Assembly: GCA_002167285.1 (NCBI GenBank)
Contig: NHDG01000061.1
Span: 1 to 45,910 of the forward strand
Direction: 5' to 3'
DNA length: 45,910 nucleotides
From: Planctomycetia bacterium TMED53
Lineage (GTDB): Bacteria > Planctomycetota > UBA8108 > UBA1146
Both the position numbers and the translations under genes were made by a program. The notes under the pieces were generated by a model that saw only the letters and a list, made by a program, of their open reading frames with translations, had not been told where the DNA came from and ran no database searches. This document shows, piece after piece, positions 17,184 through 26,747 of this stretch; position 1 is the stretch's first letter; each line of letters opens with the position of its first letter.

Positions 17184-18410
17184 TTATTCCCCGTGTGAAA
17201 CCTGGGTCACTTGGTCCAGTCTCGGGTGAGAGTTTCTGAAGTGATCAGCGGACATCTTTTGTGAATCCATTTGCCTTAAGGTCGCCTCAAGGGCATGAAT
17301 CGCCGCCAAAACGTCTCCAGTGTGGGCACTCTCCGAGATGGTGTGCATGTTTCGAATCGGGAAGCCGATGCTGGTTGCCGCTGCATCGACGGAAGCCAAG
17401 ACACCCGCCATCGCATCGGTACCCGTGTCCCTGCCGCAAACATCGACTTGGAAAGGGATTCCTTGAGCATTACAGGATTCTTGGATTACAGCGTTCAGGC
17501 TGGCTGTCGCAATGGCTCCCACCGACAAAGTCATTCCCGAAGACATCTTCAGTGGGGTGTATCTACGATCACCGATTCCGGGTGCGGCATCGTAATCGTG
17601 ATTGACGTCGACTCCGATGATGACGTCTGGCTTCATCTCACCAGCGAGTACCCGGCTACCAAAGCGGCCGATCTCTTCGTAAGCCGCATAGGCTGCGAGG
17701 TAGCGAACATTTTGCAACGGATCACCCGCAGCGATGAGGCGCGCGGCTTCTTCGACGACAAAGCAACCGAGTCCGTTATCGAGGTAAGCACCGACGAAAC
17801 TATCAGGCCCAAAGCCTTTGCGGATGGGGCGATCGAGAAGAATCGGATCACCGGAGCGAATCCCTAGGGATTCGACCTGCTTCTTGCGATCGTCACCACT
17901 CAATTGCAACTCAAGATAAAGTTGATTGGCTTTGATGCCTTTCGACCCGTCACGCATTGCGGGCTCTGCAAAGTGGATGGCTCCCAATGCTTCGACGGTT
18001 CCTCCAGAGAGGCTGCGAAAGCTACCGGGGTTTTTTGGGTCTTCACTGAAGAGGGTGACTTCATGACCGATCAGGGTCATCGGCAGGAAGGAATCACTAT
18101 TGATCCAAATTTTGCCATCGTCACCGATGCTTCGAACCTGCATACGAATCTTGTCGGCGTGACCGATAGCCATCACCGTCAAAGTACCTTCAGGAGCATC
18201 GGGCCAAGTATCGAGGACGACCCCGGCATTTCCTCTGAAGCGGTGGAGCTTCCAACCTTCCGGCATGAAAGATTCACACATCGGTGCGAGAATACCCTCC
18301 GTCATCGCTGCTTCTAGGCCGACGGGACTGGGAGCGGCGAGAATGTCGCGCATGCGGGTAAATTGATCTTCAGGCATCGATTGTTGCCAGGGTTTAGAAT
18401 TCTCGGACAT
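17184..18410 (-). CDS. M42 family metal-dependent aminopeptidase
   Basis: 408 residues. Family landmarks are visible in order: LAAPSPVGLE near the N-terminus, MAIGHAD (metal-binding His), FVGAYLDNGLG (bridging Asp), YEEIG (catalytic Glu pair), GVDVNHD (metal-binding Asp), and RNMHTISESAH (C-terminal metal-binding His). M42 enzymes are cytoplasmic di-metal aminopeptidases or glutamyl/cellulase-associated peptidases, often large self-compartmentalised assemblies. Substrate specificity cannot be read from the sequence. It is transcribed towards the outer-membrane barrel gene. Confidence 0.9.
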   Translation of the reverse strand: MSENSKPWQQSMPEDQFTRMRDILAAPSPVGLEAAMTEGILAPMCESFMPEGWKLHRFRGNAGVVLDTWPDAPEGTLTVMAIGHADKIRMQVRSIGDDGKIWINSDSFLPMTLIGHEVTLFSEDPKNPGSFRSLSGGTVEALGAIHFAEPAMRDGSKGIKANQLYLELQLSGDDRKKQVESLGIRSGDPILLDRPIRKGFGPDSFVGAYLDNGLGCFVVEEAARLIAAGDPLQNVRYLAAYAAYEEIGRFGSRVLAGEMKPDVIIGVDVNHDYDAAPGIGDRRYTPLKMSSGMTLSVGAIATASLNAVIQESCNAQGIPFQVDVCGRDTGTDAMAGVLASVDAAATSIGFPIRNMHTISESAHTGDVLAAIHALEATLRQMDSQKMSADHFRNSHPRLDQVTQVSHGE

Positions 18411-18610
18411 CAGTGGCCTCCAGAGGGGAAATCCCTGCGGTGTGAAATTGTCTGTGGGACCATGAGAAATCTTGAACCCATGATCTGCTATCGATCAGAT
18501 CGTAACGGGTTCAGAGTGTCTGCAGCAACCCTTCCGCAGTTCTTGAGTGGCGATACATTCCATTGAAGAGTGTTGAGATTGTTTTTGTACCGAGAGGTGA
18601 TATCAGAGAG

Positions 18611-19108
18611 ATGATGGCTTCTTCCCTTCCTATTGTTGCCTGGCGTCAAACCTGGTTGAGAATCGTTAGCCCCTCTGGCGACGCGTGGGCGGTTCACCCT
18701 GCAGAATTGGGAAAATGTGAGGGAATTTATCCGCAGGATTCTCCGGTTCATGTGATCAGCGCATGGAATCCCGGCTCAAAAAAATTGTCAGCAGACGAAA
18801 ATTGGCATCTGCATGCCCAATTGCTGGAGGAGCTCACCGCCAGCAAAGCCGAAATTTGGGAGGGAACAGGGTCCTCTCATACTGAAGATTGGACAGAAGT
18901 GGGGATTGCACGGGTTGGCTGCAGCCTCGATTCGTCCCTCTCCATTGCCCGAAGGTGGGGGCAGGACGCGATTTGGGAATGGCATCGAGAAGGTTTGGCT
19001 GTGGTGGAGTGCAACAGTGGGCAAAGGCACGAGTGGGGCTGGATCTTGGCAGCGCTGCCTTCAAGAAAGCCATTTGATGACCTCGAAGGGTTGATCGCTG
19101 CTTCCTGA
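18611..19108 (+). CDS. DUF3293 domain protein
   Basis: 165 residues from the ATG at 18611 after AGAGAG; a TTG at 18563 would add 16 residues. The pattern VISAWNPGSKKLSADEN, then EGTGSS, WTEVGIARVGCSLDSSLSIARRWGQDAIWEW, matches DUF3293 proteins, which keep an N-P-x-S segment and a GQ-x-A-I/V segment. These are small cytoplasmic proteins without known function. It stands alone, divergent from the M42 gene. Confidence 0.75.
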   Translation: MMASSLPIVAWRQTWLRIVSPSGDAWAVHPAELGKCEGIYPQDSPVHVISAWNPGSKKLSADENWHLHAQLLEELTASKAEIWEGTGSSHTEDWTEVGIARVGCSLDSSLSIARRWGQDAIWEWHREGLAVVECNSGQRHEWGWILAALPSRKPFDDLEGLIAAS

Positions 19109-19188
19109 AATCATGGTGGACCTTTTGTGCTCTTGATCAACTCGCCATCCTCGGATATCCCGGAGGCCTCTATTGAGCGGCGTGCATT

Positions 19189-19238
19189 TTTGGCTGCATG
19201 ACTTTGGCTGCATGACTTTGGCTGCATGACTTTGGCTG
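19189..19238. repeat. 14-base tandem repeat upstream of recQ
   Basis: TTTGGCTGCATGAC occurs three times exactly (19189-19202, 19203-19216, 19217-19230), followed by TTTGGCTG. The array ends 15 bases before the recQ GTG, just ahead of its ribosome-binding site, so it lies in the leader or promoter region. Each unit contains GCATGAC. It is a likely variable-number repeat by slippage. Confidence 0.9.
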
Positions 19239-19253
19239 TAGGGGGGAGCAAGA

Positions 19254-21125
19254 GTGTCCGAGTCCATTTTGGACATCCCAACCGGTGGGAGTGCTGAGGA
19301 AGAACCTCCTTCGCAAGCGATCCGCGATGCAGCCGGAATTCTCCTTCAGGAAGTCTTCGGATACGAATCTTTTCGAGGTCCTCAAGAGAAGGTCATCGAA
19401 CGGGTCGTCAGTGGTGGCGACGCCCTCGTATTGATGCCTACCGGTGGGGGCAAATCGATCTGCTACCAGATTCCTGGATTGATTCGCCAGGGGCTCACCG
19501 TGGTGGTCACGCCGACGATCTCCCTGATGCAAGATCAAGTTGCAGCTTTGGTTCAAGCAGGCGTATCCGCAGCAGCGTTGAATTCTTCAATGGAGGCAGA
19601 TGATCGTCGAAGAGTCTGGGCGAAGCTGCACGACGGCGAAATCAAGATCCTGTACCTCGCTCCGGAAAGGCTTCTCCTCGAAGGATTCCTCGATCAGCTG
19701 GGCGACTTCAACCCTGGGCTCTTTGCTATCGATGAAGCCCATTGCATTAGTCAGTGGGGGCATGATTTTCGTGCTGAATATCAACAGCTGGGGTCGCTAA
19801 GACAAAGATATCCGCAAGTTCCAGTGATCGGTTTGACAGCGACTGCAGACCCTCAAACGTTGAAGGACGTCTTAGGTGTTTTGCAGATGTCAAAAGAAGA
19901 TGTTTTTTCAACATCGATGAATCGTCCGAATTTGCGATATCTGGTGGAACCGAAAGATCAACCTCGCAGGCAGCTATTACGCTTTATCAAAGATCGTCAC
20001 GCCGGAGAAGCGGGAATCATCTACTGTGGTTCACGCAAAAAAGTCGAAGACACGGCAGAGTGGCTGCGCAAGGAAGGAATCCGTGCAGTCCCTTATCACG
20101 CCGGTATGGAAAACCAGCAGCGGTCGCTGAATCAGCAGTTGTTTCAAAGGGAAGAGGGGATCGTCGTTGTCGCGACCGTGGCATTTGGTATGGGGATCGA
20201 TAAGCCCAATGTGCGCTTTGTTGCTCATCTCGACATGCCTGAAAGCCCACAGCACTACAGTCAGGAGTCTGGCAGAGCGGGGCGTGATGGGCTTCCAGCC
20301 GAATGTTGGCTCTGTTACGGCTGGCAAGATGTGATGATGGCTCAAAGGCGCCTTGCCGAGGCTGAGCTGGATCAGAGTCAGAAACAGATTCGGCGCCATC
20401 AGATTGATGCAATACTGGCATATTGTGAGACGGCGGAATGTCGCAGGGCCAACATGCTGCGTTTCTTTGGAGAAGAAGCAGACTCCTGCACTACCGACGA
20501 TCAAGGTTGCGATAACTGTTTAAGTACTGTTGAAGTTTCCGATGGTACGGTGCTCGCGCAAAAGTTGCTTTCTGCAATTTCTCGAACCGGGCAAGTGTTT
20601 GGCAAAGCCCATGTCATCGACGTCCTTACCGGGAATGCCACTGAGAAAGTTGCAAAGTTTGGCCATGATCGATTGAGCGTTTACGGGATTGGCACCGAAC
20701 TAGATGAAGCGGGCTGGCATTCCGTTTTTCGGCAACTCGCTTCGATGGGCTTGGTGCGAATCGATCTCGAAGGACACAACGGAATTTCTCTTGATCCCAG
20801 TTGTCGAAAAATACTTCGGGGTGAAGAGAAGTTTTCGTTTCGGAAAGACCGATTGCCAAAAAAGGCGAAGCGAAAACGAAAGAAGAAAAAAGAACTGGGC
20901 CTCGATGCGATGCAGGCGAGTCTCTTCGAGCGATTACGGCAGCACCGGTTGGAGCTATCCCGCGAACTGGAAGTCCCGCCCTACACGATTTTTCACGATT
21001 CTACCCTCGTCGAAATGTCTCAATTGAAGCCCCAAACTCTCAGTCAAATGTCGATGATTTCCGGAGTGGGCCAAAAGAAACTGGAAAAATGGGGGCAGGG
21101 GTTCCTCGAAATCATCACCGCATAA
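19254..21125 (+). CDS. recQ: RecQ family ATP-dependent DNA helicase
   Basis: 623 residues from a GTG start with GGGGGGAG seven bases upstream. Domains in order: RecA-like domain 1 with Walker A MPTGGGKS and DEAH box [15 protein letters not shown]; RecA-like domain 2 with [10 protein letters not shown] and ESGRAGRDG; an RQC zinc site with cysteines in [12 protein letters not shown]...DSC...GCDNC; a winged helix; a basic linker ([12 protein letters not shown]); and a C-terminal HRDC domain ending in [13 protein letters not shown]. It unwinds DNA 3' to 5' in recombination repair and replication-fork rescue. It is a single gene. Confidence 0.96.
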   Translation: MSESILDIPTGGSAEEEPPSQAIRDAAGILLQEVFGYESFRGPQEKVIERVVSGGDALVLMPTGGGKSICYQIPGLIRQGLTVVVTPTISLMQDQVAALVQAGVSAAALNSSMEADDRRRVWAKLHDGEIKILYLAPERLLLEGFLDQLGDFNPGLFAIDEAHCISQWGHDFRAEYQQLGSLRQRYPQVPVIGLTATADPQTLKDVLGVLQMSKEDVFSTSMNRPNLRYLVEPKDQPRRQLLRFIKDRHAGEAGIIYCGSRKKVEDTAEWLRKEGIRAVPYHAGMENQQRSLNQQLFQREEGIVVVATVAFGMGIDKPNVRFVAHLDMPESPQHYSQESGRAGRDGLPAECWLCYGWQDVMMAQRRLAEAELDQSQKQIRRHQIDAILAYCETAECRRANMLRFFGEEADSCTTDDQGCDNCLSTVEVSDGTVLAQKLLSAISRTGQVFGKAHVIDVLTGNATEKVAKFGHDRLSVYGIGTELDEAGWHSVFRQLASMGLVRIDLEGHNGISLDPSCRKILRGEEKFSFRKDRLPKKAKRKRKKKKELGLDAMQASLFERLRQHRLELSRELEVPPYTIFHDSTLVEMSQLKPQTLSQMSMISGVGQKKLEKWGQGFLEIITA

Positions 21126-21238
21126 ACCCCCTCTTCGCATTCCTCAATAGTTCAAAATAAAAGGCCAATTGCACTTTGTGATTGGAGATACTTTCCGACC
21201 TGAGTTCGTTTATATTTGTGCCATGAACTGGGGGAAGA

Positions 21239-22351
21239 ATGAACTTTGGTGATGGTGCTCAACGAAAGCGTTTGTTCAGTGATCTAAATGACACTCTGAT
21301 TCATTTCGGTCTCGTCATTCTTCTGGTGCTGGTTTGTCTGAAAATCTTTTCTCCATTTCTGGGTGTAATGCTCTGGGGAGTGATATTGGCAGTCGTCCTG
21401 TATCCCCTGCAGCAGTTGATGGCAAAGAAGATGAAAAACCACCAGGGATACTCTTCCACCCTGCTGGTGTTGTTCGGGTTGATCATCATTGGCGTTCCAA
21501 CATTCATGTTGGGGGCTTCATTTTCAGAATATGCATTTGATAAATACGAAACATGGAGTTCAGATTCTTTTTCTATCGAGCCTCCACCGGCATCGGTTTC
21601 TGAGTGGCCTGTCGTCGGTTCGATGGTGTCAAACCTGTGGTTGCAGGCATCAGAAGACCTCCCCCAGTTCTTGGAAAAAATTAATCCGCAATTAACAGAG
21701 ATTTCCAAGGGAATGCTCGCCTCTATTGCGAATACGGTGAGCTCTCTTCTTAAGTTTCTGGGAGCATTGATCATCGCCGGAATCATGATGGCGTATGGGC
21801 AATCGGGGAGTGACTCCATTCGAAAAATACTGTGCAGACTGACTTCACCTGAGAAGGGCCCGGAATTGCATCAGCTATCAACTTTGACGATCAGGTCGGT
21901 AGCCTTGGGTGTGGTGGGCGTTGCATTTGTTCAATCACTTTTTCTCGGTCTTGGATTCGTATGGGCGGGCATACCTGCAGCGGGAATATTAGCGGTGTTG
22001 TCGTTACTGTTCGGAATCGCACAGCTTCCCGCTTTGGTCATCACCCTTCCGGTGATCATTTATGTCTGGGCGACGGGGGATACCTCAACAACTCACAATG
22101 TGCTGGTCACGGTTTACCTGGTGGCTGCTGGACTCTCCGATGGTTTCCTGAAGCCTTTGCTTTTGGGTAGAGGAGTAGAAGTCCCGATGCCGATCATTTT
22201 GTTGGGCGCGTTGGGTGGGATGTTTACCTACGGATTGATTGGTTTGTTTTTAGGCGCAGTGGTGCTGGCATTGGGCTACCAGCTCTTCATGGAATGGGTC
22301 GGTAATCCAACGACTGAGGTTGCTGAAGCCAAACAGGCCTCTGGTGAATGA
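21239..22351 (+). CDS. AI-2E family transporter
   Basis: 370 residues; the ATG follows GGGGGAAG. The layout matches the family (PF01594): paired N-terminal helices, a long soluble segment (about 100-150), then five or six helices with AGIPAAGILAVLSLLFGIAQLPA and a final IGLFLGAVVLALGYQLF. Members include the TqsA exporter and Na+/H+ antiporters, so the substrate is open. It lies five bases before the outer-membrane factor gene and is probably in the same operon as the efflux genes. Confidence 0.9.
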   Translation: MNFGDGAQRKRLFSDLNDTLIHFGLVILLVLVCLKIFSPFLGVMLWGVILAVVLYPLQQLMAKKMKNHQGYSSTLLVLFGLIIIGVPTFMLGASFSEYAFDKYETWSSDSFSIEPPPASVSEWPVVGSMVSNLWLQASEDLPQFLEKINPQLTEISKGMLASIANTVSSLLKFLGALIIAGIMMAYGQSGSDSIRKILCRLTSPEKGPELHQLSTLTIRSVALGVVGVAFVQSLFLGLGFVWAGIPAAGILAVLSLLFGIAQLPALVITLPVIIYVWATGDTSTTHNVLVTVYLVAAGLSDGFLKPLLLGRGVEVPMPIILLGALGGMFTYGLIGLFLGAVVLALGYQLFMEWVGNPTTEVAEAKQASGE

Positions 22352-22355
22352 GATC

Positions 22356-23906
22356 ATGATCAGACCTAACTATTTCAGTAAATGGCGACTGATTTTGACT
22401 CTGCCTCTAATGCTATTGATCTGTTCGTGCCAAACATTAGGCCCTGAATATGAAGAACCAGATGTCCAATGGTTGAATGATTGGCAGTCGAGTTCCCAGT
22501 CAGATTCAGGGGATACCATCGAAGATCTTCAAGGAGTTCATTCTTGGTGGCTCCAATTTGATGATCCTGTGCTGGTTTCGCTCATCGAAAGTGCACGCGT
22601 TGATAATCTGACTCTTCGCATTGCAGCGCTCAGGATTTTAGAGAGCAGGGCTGTACAGGGAATAGCTGGGAGCACCCTCTATCCGCAAGTTCAAGAGATC
22701 ACAGCTGCTACAGATTCGGTAACAACTCAACAAGACGGGTCTGGCAGTCTGGATCAAGTGGTCACACAGGCTCAGGGGCTCGTCGGCTGGGAGATAGATT
22801 TTTGGGGTCGCTTCCAAAGGGCGATCGAGACGGCAGATGCCGCATTTTTCGCATCTGTGTCACGGCAGCGAGATCTGCAGGTGTTGATCACAGCACAGAT
22901 CGCAAATCTTTACTTCTCATATCGAGTGACAGAATCGCGATTGGTGATCACCAGGAACAACGCGGCAATTCAAAAGCGCAGCTTTGATATCACCGAAGAG
23001 CGGTTTATTGAAGGTGAAGAATCTGAGCTCGATTTTCAGCAAGCAAGAACTCAATATTTGGCCACGCTTTCAGTGATTCCCCAATTAGAGCTTTCATTAA
23101 GGACCACTAGAAATGCCCTCTGTGTCCTTATGGGGCTGCCACCGGGGCCGATTCCAGAGTTGGCAGAAAACTCATTTGAGTTACCTTCAGTCGAGCCGAC
23201 AACGCTCATGAGCTTTCCTGCGCAGATTTTGGTCAACAGGCCTGACGTTCGTGTTGCGGCTTGGCAAGTGGCAGCACAATCGGCTCAGATTGGCATTGCG
23301 GAAGCCGAATATTATCCCGCGATTTCATTGTTAGGTTCATTGGGTTGGTCCAGAAGTAGCCTGGATAGTGTTCCTGAGTCGAGTGCTTTATCTGTGGGCC
23401 CTGCATTGCGTTGGCGAGTATTTGATCATGGAGCAATTTTGAACAACATTCGTGTTCAGAATGCCAAGCTGCAACAGGCGATAGAGTCATTTCAGGCGAC
23501 AGTTCTTGAAGCGGCAAATGAAGTCGATAACGCAACTTTCAACGTGCTTAAATCGAACCAGCAGCAGTCAATATTGGATGAATCAGTCGAGGCAGCATGG
23601 AGAGCTCTTGAGATCGCGAATACACGCTACCGCGAAGGGTACTCTGATTTTCAAAGGGTCCTTACTGCACAGAGAGCATATTTTACCCAGGTAGAAAGAC
23701 AAATACTCAACAAGGGGCTTCACCTTGGGGCTGTTATTAATTTTTATAAAAGTATAGGGGGAGGCTGGAAGAGTATGACTCTTGAGGAGCTCATCCCTGA
23801 AGATACCCGAGAAAAAATGAGTGAGAATCTGGATTGGGGAGACATGTTTAGTGCTCCCTTGATAGACAGTCCAATTACGAACAACAAGGATCTTGAAAAT
23901 GAGTAA
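22356..23906 (+). CDS. Outer-membrane efflux lipoprotein, NodT/OprM family
   Basis: 516 residues from the ATG at 22356. A signal peptide ends in a lipobox-like ICSC (probable lipid-bearing Cys25), followed by the family's LGPEYEEP. Two repeats of the TolC-type fold follow, with NRPDVRVAAWQVAAQSAQIG marking the second and RYREGYSDFQRVLTAQRAYF near the C-terminus. It should form the trimeric outer-membrane duct of a tripartite pump. Its end overlaps the start of the HlyD-type gene by eight bases. Confidence 0.93.
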   Translation: MIRPNYFSKWRLILTLPLMLLICSCQTLGPEYEEPDVQWLNDWQSSSQSDSGDTIEDLQGVHSWWLQFDDPVLVSLIESARVDNLTLRIAALRILESRAVQGIAGSTLYPQVQEITAATDSVTTQQDGSGSLDQVVTQAQGLVGWEIDFWGRFQRAIETADAAFFASVSRQRDLQVLITAQIANLYFSYRVTESRLVITRNNAAIQKRSFDITEERFIEGEESELDFQQARTQYLATLSVIPQLELSLRTTRNALCVLMGLPPGPIPELAENSFELPSVEPTTLMSFPAQILVNRPDVRVAAWQVAAQSAQIGIAEAEYYPAISLLGSLGWSRSSLDSVPESSALSVGPALRWRVFDHGAILNNIRVQNAKLQQAIESFQATVLEAANEVDNATFNVLKSNQQQSILDESVEAAWRALEIANTRYREGYSDFQRVLTAQRAYFTQVERQILNKGLHLGAVINFYKSIGGGWKSMTLEELIPEDTREKMSENLDWGDMFSAPLIDSPITNNKDLENE

Positions 23907-25134
23907 TCAGAAAAAGAGCGCTAAAAAAGAGAGCCCTCCTTTGGATGAGAATGATCCTTCAGAGATGACTGAATCAAAACCCAAGCCTGAAGATGAAATT
24001 GTCGTCGTGACTGAGGAAGCGCCTTCTAGTGAGAAAACTTCCGAGGAAGCGGAGGCGAGTAAAAAGGGGCTCTCAAGAGGAGTAAAGTGGATTCTCGCCA
24101 TCATCCTTGTGAGTTTGATTTGGAACGTACTCGCTGATCGATACACGCCTTACACCAATCAGGCCAGAGTTCAGGGCTTCGTGGTGGGAGTCGCGCCCAA
24201 AGTCTCAGGAGTTGTGACCGCGGTATACGTCAAAAACAATATGGAGGTCGAGAAGGGGCAACCACTCTTTCAAATCGACAAAGTGAATTATGAAATCGCT
24301 TTAAACAAAGCCAAGTCCGATTTGCAAAGGGCAGAGGGCCAGATGGGTGCGGGGAGTGCAGGAATAGAATCTGCAAGAGCGAATCTCCGCGTCGCAAAGG
24401 CGAATGAGTTAAAAGCTGAGCAAGATGCGAATCGTCAAGAACGTCTGTACGAGCAAGATTCGGGCAGCATATCGGTTCGTCGTTTGGAGCTTGCCAGGGC
24501 GACTTTGGAGCAGGCAAGAGCGATGGTTAGCGGCGCAGAGGCTGAGGTCGAAAGAGCAATCGGTCAAAGGGGAGGTGAAGAGACCAATAATGCGCAAGTG
24601 AAAGCAGCCATCAGCGCAGTTGAAAAAGCAGAAGAAGATCTCAATAACACAATTGTTCGAGCGTCCTCCAGAGGTGTGATCACAGATCTGAAAGCCGACG
24701 TGGGTCAGTTTGCCGGAGCTGGTAATCCAACGATGACGCTCATCGCAATGCATGACGTATGGATTAGTGCAGAGTTCACAGAAAACAATCTTGGGCATTT
24801 GGCAGTAGGGAGCCCGGTTGAGATCGTCTTGGATTCGCTTCCAGGCATGGTTGTTCAGGGAAAGGTTCGAAGTATCGGCTTGGGTGTGAGTTCAACAAAA
24901 TCTGCTCCTGCCGGAAACCTTCCTACGATTCAAAACAACCGCGATTGGCTGCGTCAAACCCAGAGGTTTCCTGTCGTCATTAGTTTTGATAAAGATCAGA
25001 TCGGTTTGGTTTATCAACAGTTGCGAATCGGCGGACAGGCAGATGTGATCGCGTACGCAGATGATAATCCGCTGTTGAAATTTTTGGGTGAGGCCTATAT
25101 CCGCTTTTTGAGCTGGCTCAGTTATGCCTATTAA
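23899..25134 (+). CDS. HlyD/EmrA-type periplasmic adaptor protein
   Basis: 411 residues from the ATG at 23899 with AAGGA upstream. A charged, unusually long cytoplasmic N-terminus (about 1-58, rich in Glu, Lys and Ser) precedes one helix (about 60-78). Then come half of a lipoyl domain (VSGVVTAVYVKNNMEVEKGQPLFQID), a long coiled coil (about 130-250), the second lipoyl half (IVRASSRGVITDLKADVGQF) and a beta-barrel. It bridges an inner-membrane pump to the outer-membrane duct. Confidence 0.93.
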   Translation: MSNQKKSAKKESPPLDENDPSEMTESKPKPEDEIVVVTEEAPSSEKTSEEAEASKKGLSRGVKWILAIILVSLIWNVLADRYTPYTNQARVQGFVVGVAPKVSGVVTAVYVKNNMEVEKGQPLFQIDKVNYEIALNKAKSDLQRAEGQMGAGSAGIESARANLRVAKANELKAEQDANRQERLYEQDSGSISVRRLELARATLEQARAMVSGAEAEVERAIGQRGGEETNNAQVKAAISAVEKAEEDLNNTIVRASSRGVITDLKADVGQFAGAGNPTMTLIAMHDVWISAEFTENNLGHLAVGSPVEIVLDSLPGMVVQGKVRSIGLGVSSTKSAPAGNLPTIQNNRDWLRQTQRFPVVISFDKDQIGLVYQQLRIGGQADVIAYADDNPLLKFLGEAYIRFLSWLSYAY

Positions 25135-25164
25135 TCACGTGCTCATTTTGGAGACGAAAATCAA

Positions 25165-26205
25165 ATGGGATTAGCTGCTCGGCGTACTTTTAGGCTGAGC
25201 TTAACAGCTGCATTGTCATTGGCATGCGGATACGCATTTCAACTTCAAGTTCCATACATCGTGCCCATGTTTGCGATTTTATTGACGGTGAAGCCTGCAC
25301 CTCCGCCGTCATTGAAAAGTTTGCTTGTCATTATGGTGGGCGTATCAGCGATATTGGGCAGCGGTATGTTGTTGATTCCTTGGTTGGAGTATTACCCATT
25401 CGCGGCAATTATGGTCATCGGGTTAGGCATTTATGCGAGTTTTCGTATCTCACTGATTCAGGGTAATGAAATCCTGGGCCATTTTCTGGCGACCGGTTTA
25501 GTCCTTGTCACGGCAGCAGGATCGGTGAGCTCTATCATCGCTCTCGTTGTGATCGAGAGTATGGTCATCGGAATCGGATTGGCTGTTCTGTGCCAATGGT
25601 TGGTGTATCCGTTTTTTAAAGAAGAGGCCGACTCCGTCGATTCAAAGCAAGAGAAGGAGCCTTCCGAGGCTAAAGCTATGTGGCCAGCGATTCGAGCCAC
25701 TCTCATCGTTTTGCCCACTTATTTGATGGTTCTCACAAACCCGGGAGTCTATTTACCGCTGGTTTTGAAGTCGATTGCCTTGGGTCAGCAAAGTTCTTTG
25801 ATGGGAATGAGGAACGCTGGTCGAGAATTATTGGGAGCAACAATTGTCGGAGGAGTGTTAGCGGTACTTTTTTGGTGGTTATTGGGATTGTCCGTCAGTC
25901 TTTGGATGTTCTTTCTTTGGGCACTTCTCTTTTTCACGTTTTTTGCCGCAAAAATTTATGGAGTTTTGGAAAGTAGATTTCCAGCGTCATTTTGGCAGAG
26001 TGTTGCGACCACTTTGGTGATCCTTTTGGGATCCGCAGTGATGGATAGTGAAAATGGAAAAGATGTGTATCAAGCATTTGCCACACGTATCAGTTTGTTT
26101 GTAGCGGTGACCGCTTATGCATGGCTAGCTGTAGTTTTTCTTGAAAAAAAGTTTTCTAAAAATGAGTCATTGCCCGCTGAAGAAATGGGATCTGCGCCAT
26201 GCTAG
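25165..26205 (+). CDS. DUF2955/FUSC-type inner-membrane protein, probable efflux component
   Basis: 346 residues with two blocks of five to six helices (about 8-140 and 170-330) separated by a charged linker (EEADSVDSKQEKEPSEAK). This is the layout of aromatic-acid exporter-type (FUSC) and DUF2955 proteins. The N-terminal RRTFRLSLTAALSLACGYAFQ and VPYIVPMFAILLTVKPAPP fit DUF2955, a family typically encoded beside an HlyD adaptor as here. It would be the inner-membrane pump unit for a small, perhaps aromatic or acidic, compound. Substrate unknown. Confidence 0.85.
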   Translation: MGLAARRTFRLSLTAALSLACGYAFQLQVPYIVPMFAILLTVKPAPPPSLKSLLVIMVGVSAILGSGMLLIPWLEYYPFAAIMVIGLGIYASFRISLIQGNEILGHFLATGLVLVTAAGSVSSIIALVVIESMVIGIGLAVLCQWLVYPFFKEEADSVDSKQEKEPSEAKAMWPAIRATLIVLPTYLMVLTNPGVYLPLVLKSIALGQQSSLMGMRNAGRELLGATIVGGVLAVLFWWLLGLSVSLWMFFLWALLFFTFFAAKIYGVLESRFPASFWQSVATTLVILLGSAVMDSENGKDVYQAFATRISLFVAVTAYAWLAVVFLEKKFSKNESLPAEEMGSAPC

Positions 26206-26639
26206 GTAATTTGGTTATTGGGCTGGTTACGATCATGATTTGCTTGTTTCTTCAGGTGGCAGTCTTGATATGGATATTGCGGTATTACCGAAGTCACTCC
26301 AGCACCCTCAACAATCCATCTTTTTGGTCTGGTTTAAGAGTGATTCAAGGAGTCATGTTTCTCCTCTTGGTGGGAAACATGATTCAAATCGGAGTGTGGG
26401 CTGAAATATACGTGATATTGGGGGAGTTCTCTGGTTTTGAGGAGTCCTTTTATCACTCTGCGGTCAACTTTGCCACGTTGGGATATGGCGACGTTGTGAT
26501 GTCTGAAAAGCACAAACTCCTCGGCCCCCTGCAGGCGGTGAATGGCGCTCTCATGATCGGTGTATCCACAGGTGCTTTGATGACCGCATTTCAGGATGTT
26601 TTAAAGCGAACGATACAGTCAAAGAATCCTTCCGAGTGA
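26199..26639 (+). CDS. Small two-helix potassium-channel-like pore protein
   Basis: 146 residues. An ATG inside the end of the previous gene (overlap ATGCTAG) shows translational coupling. Two N-terminal helices (about 4-28 and 47-70) are followed by a pore helix and selectivity-filter signature, NFATLGYGDVVM (TxGYGD, near residues 90-102), and a last helix (about 113-132). This is the Ion_trans_2 fold. There is no ligand-binding or RCK domain, so gating is unclear. Its coupling to a pump gene is unusual. Confidence 0.88.
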   Translation: MLGNLVIGLVTIMICLFLQVAVLIWILRYYRSHSSTLNNPSFWSGLRVIQGVMFLLLVGNMIQIGVWAEIYVILGEFSGFEESFYHSAVNFATLGYGDVVMSEKHKLLGPLQAVNGALMIGVSTGALMTAFQDVLKRTIQSKNPSE

Positions 26640-26747
26640 TTCTCCAATTGGTAGGGCGAGGTCTTTGATCTCTCTGTGGCTTGACCGCTGAGATCGAGAT
26701 ATCCTGTGTAATCCTTAAAACCTGAGATGAGCTTGGAAGAGCAGAAT

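Noticed and set aside
19170-19556. 128-codon minus-strand frame
   Set aside because: It consists of the translated tandem repeat and antisense of recQ.
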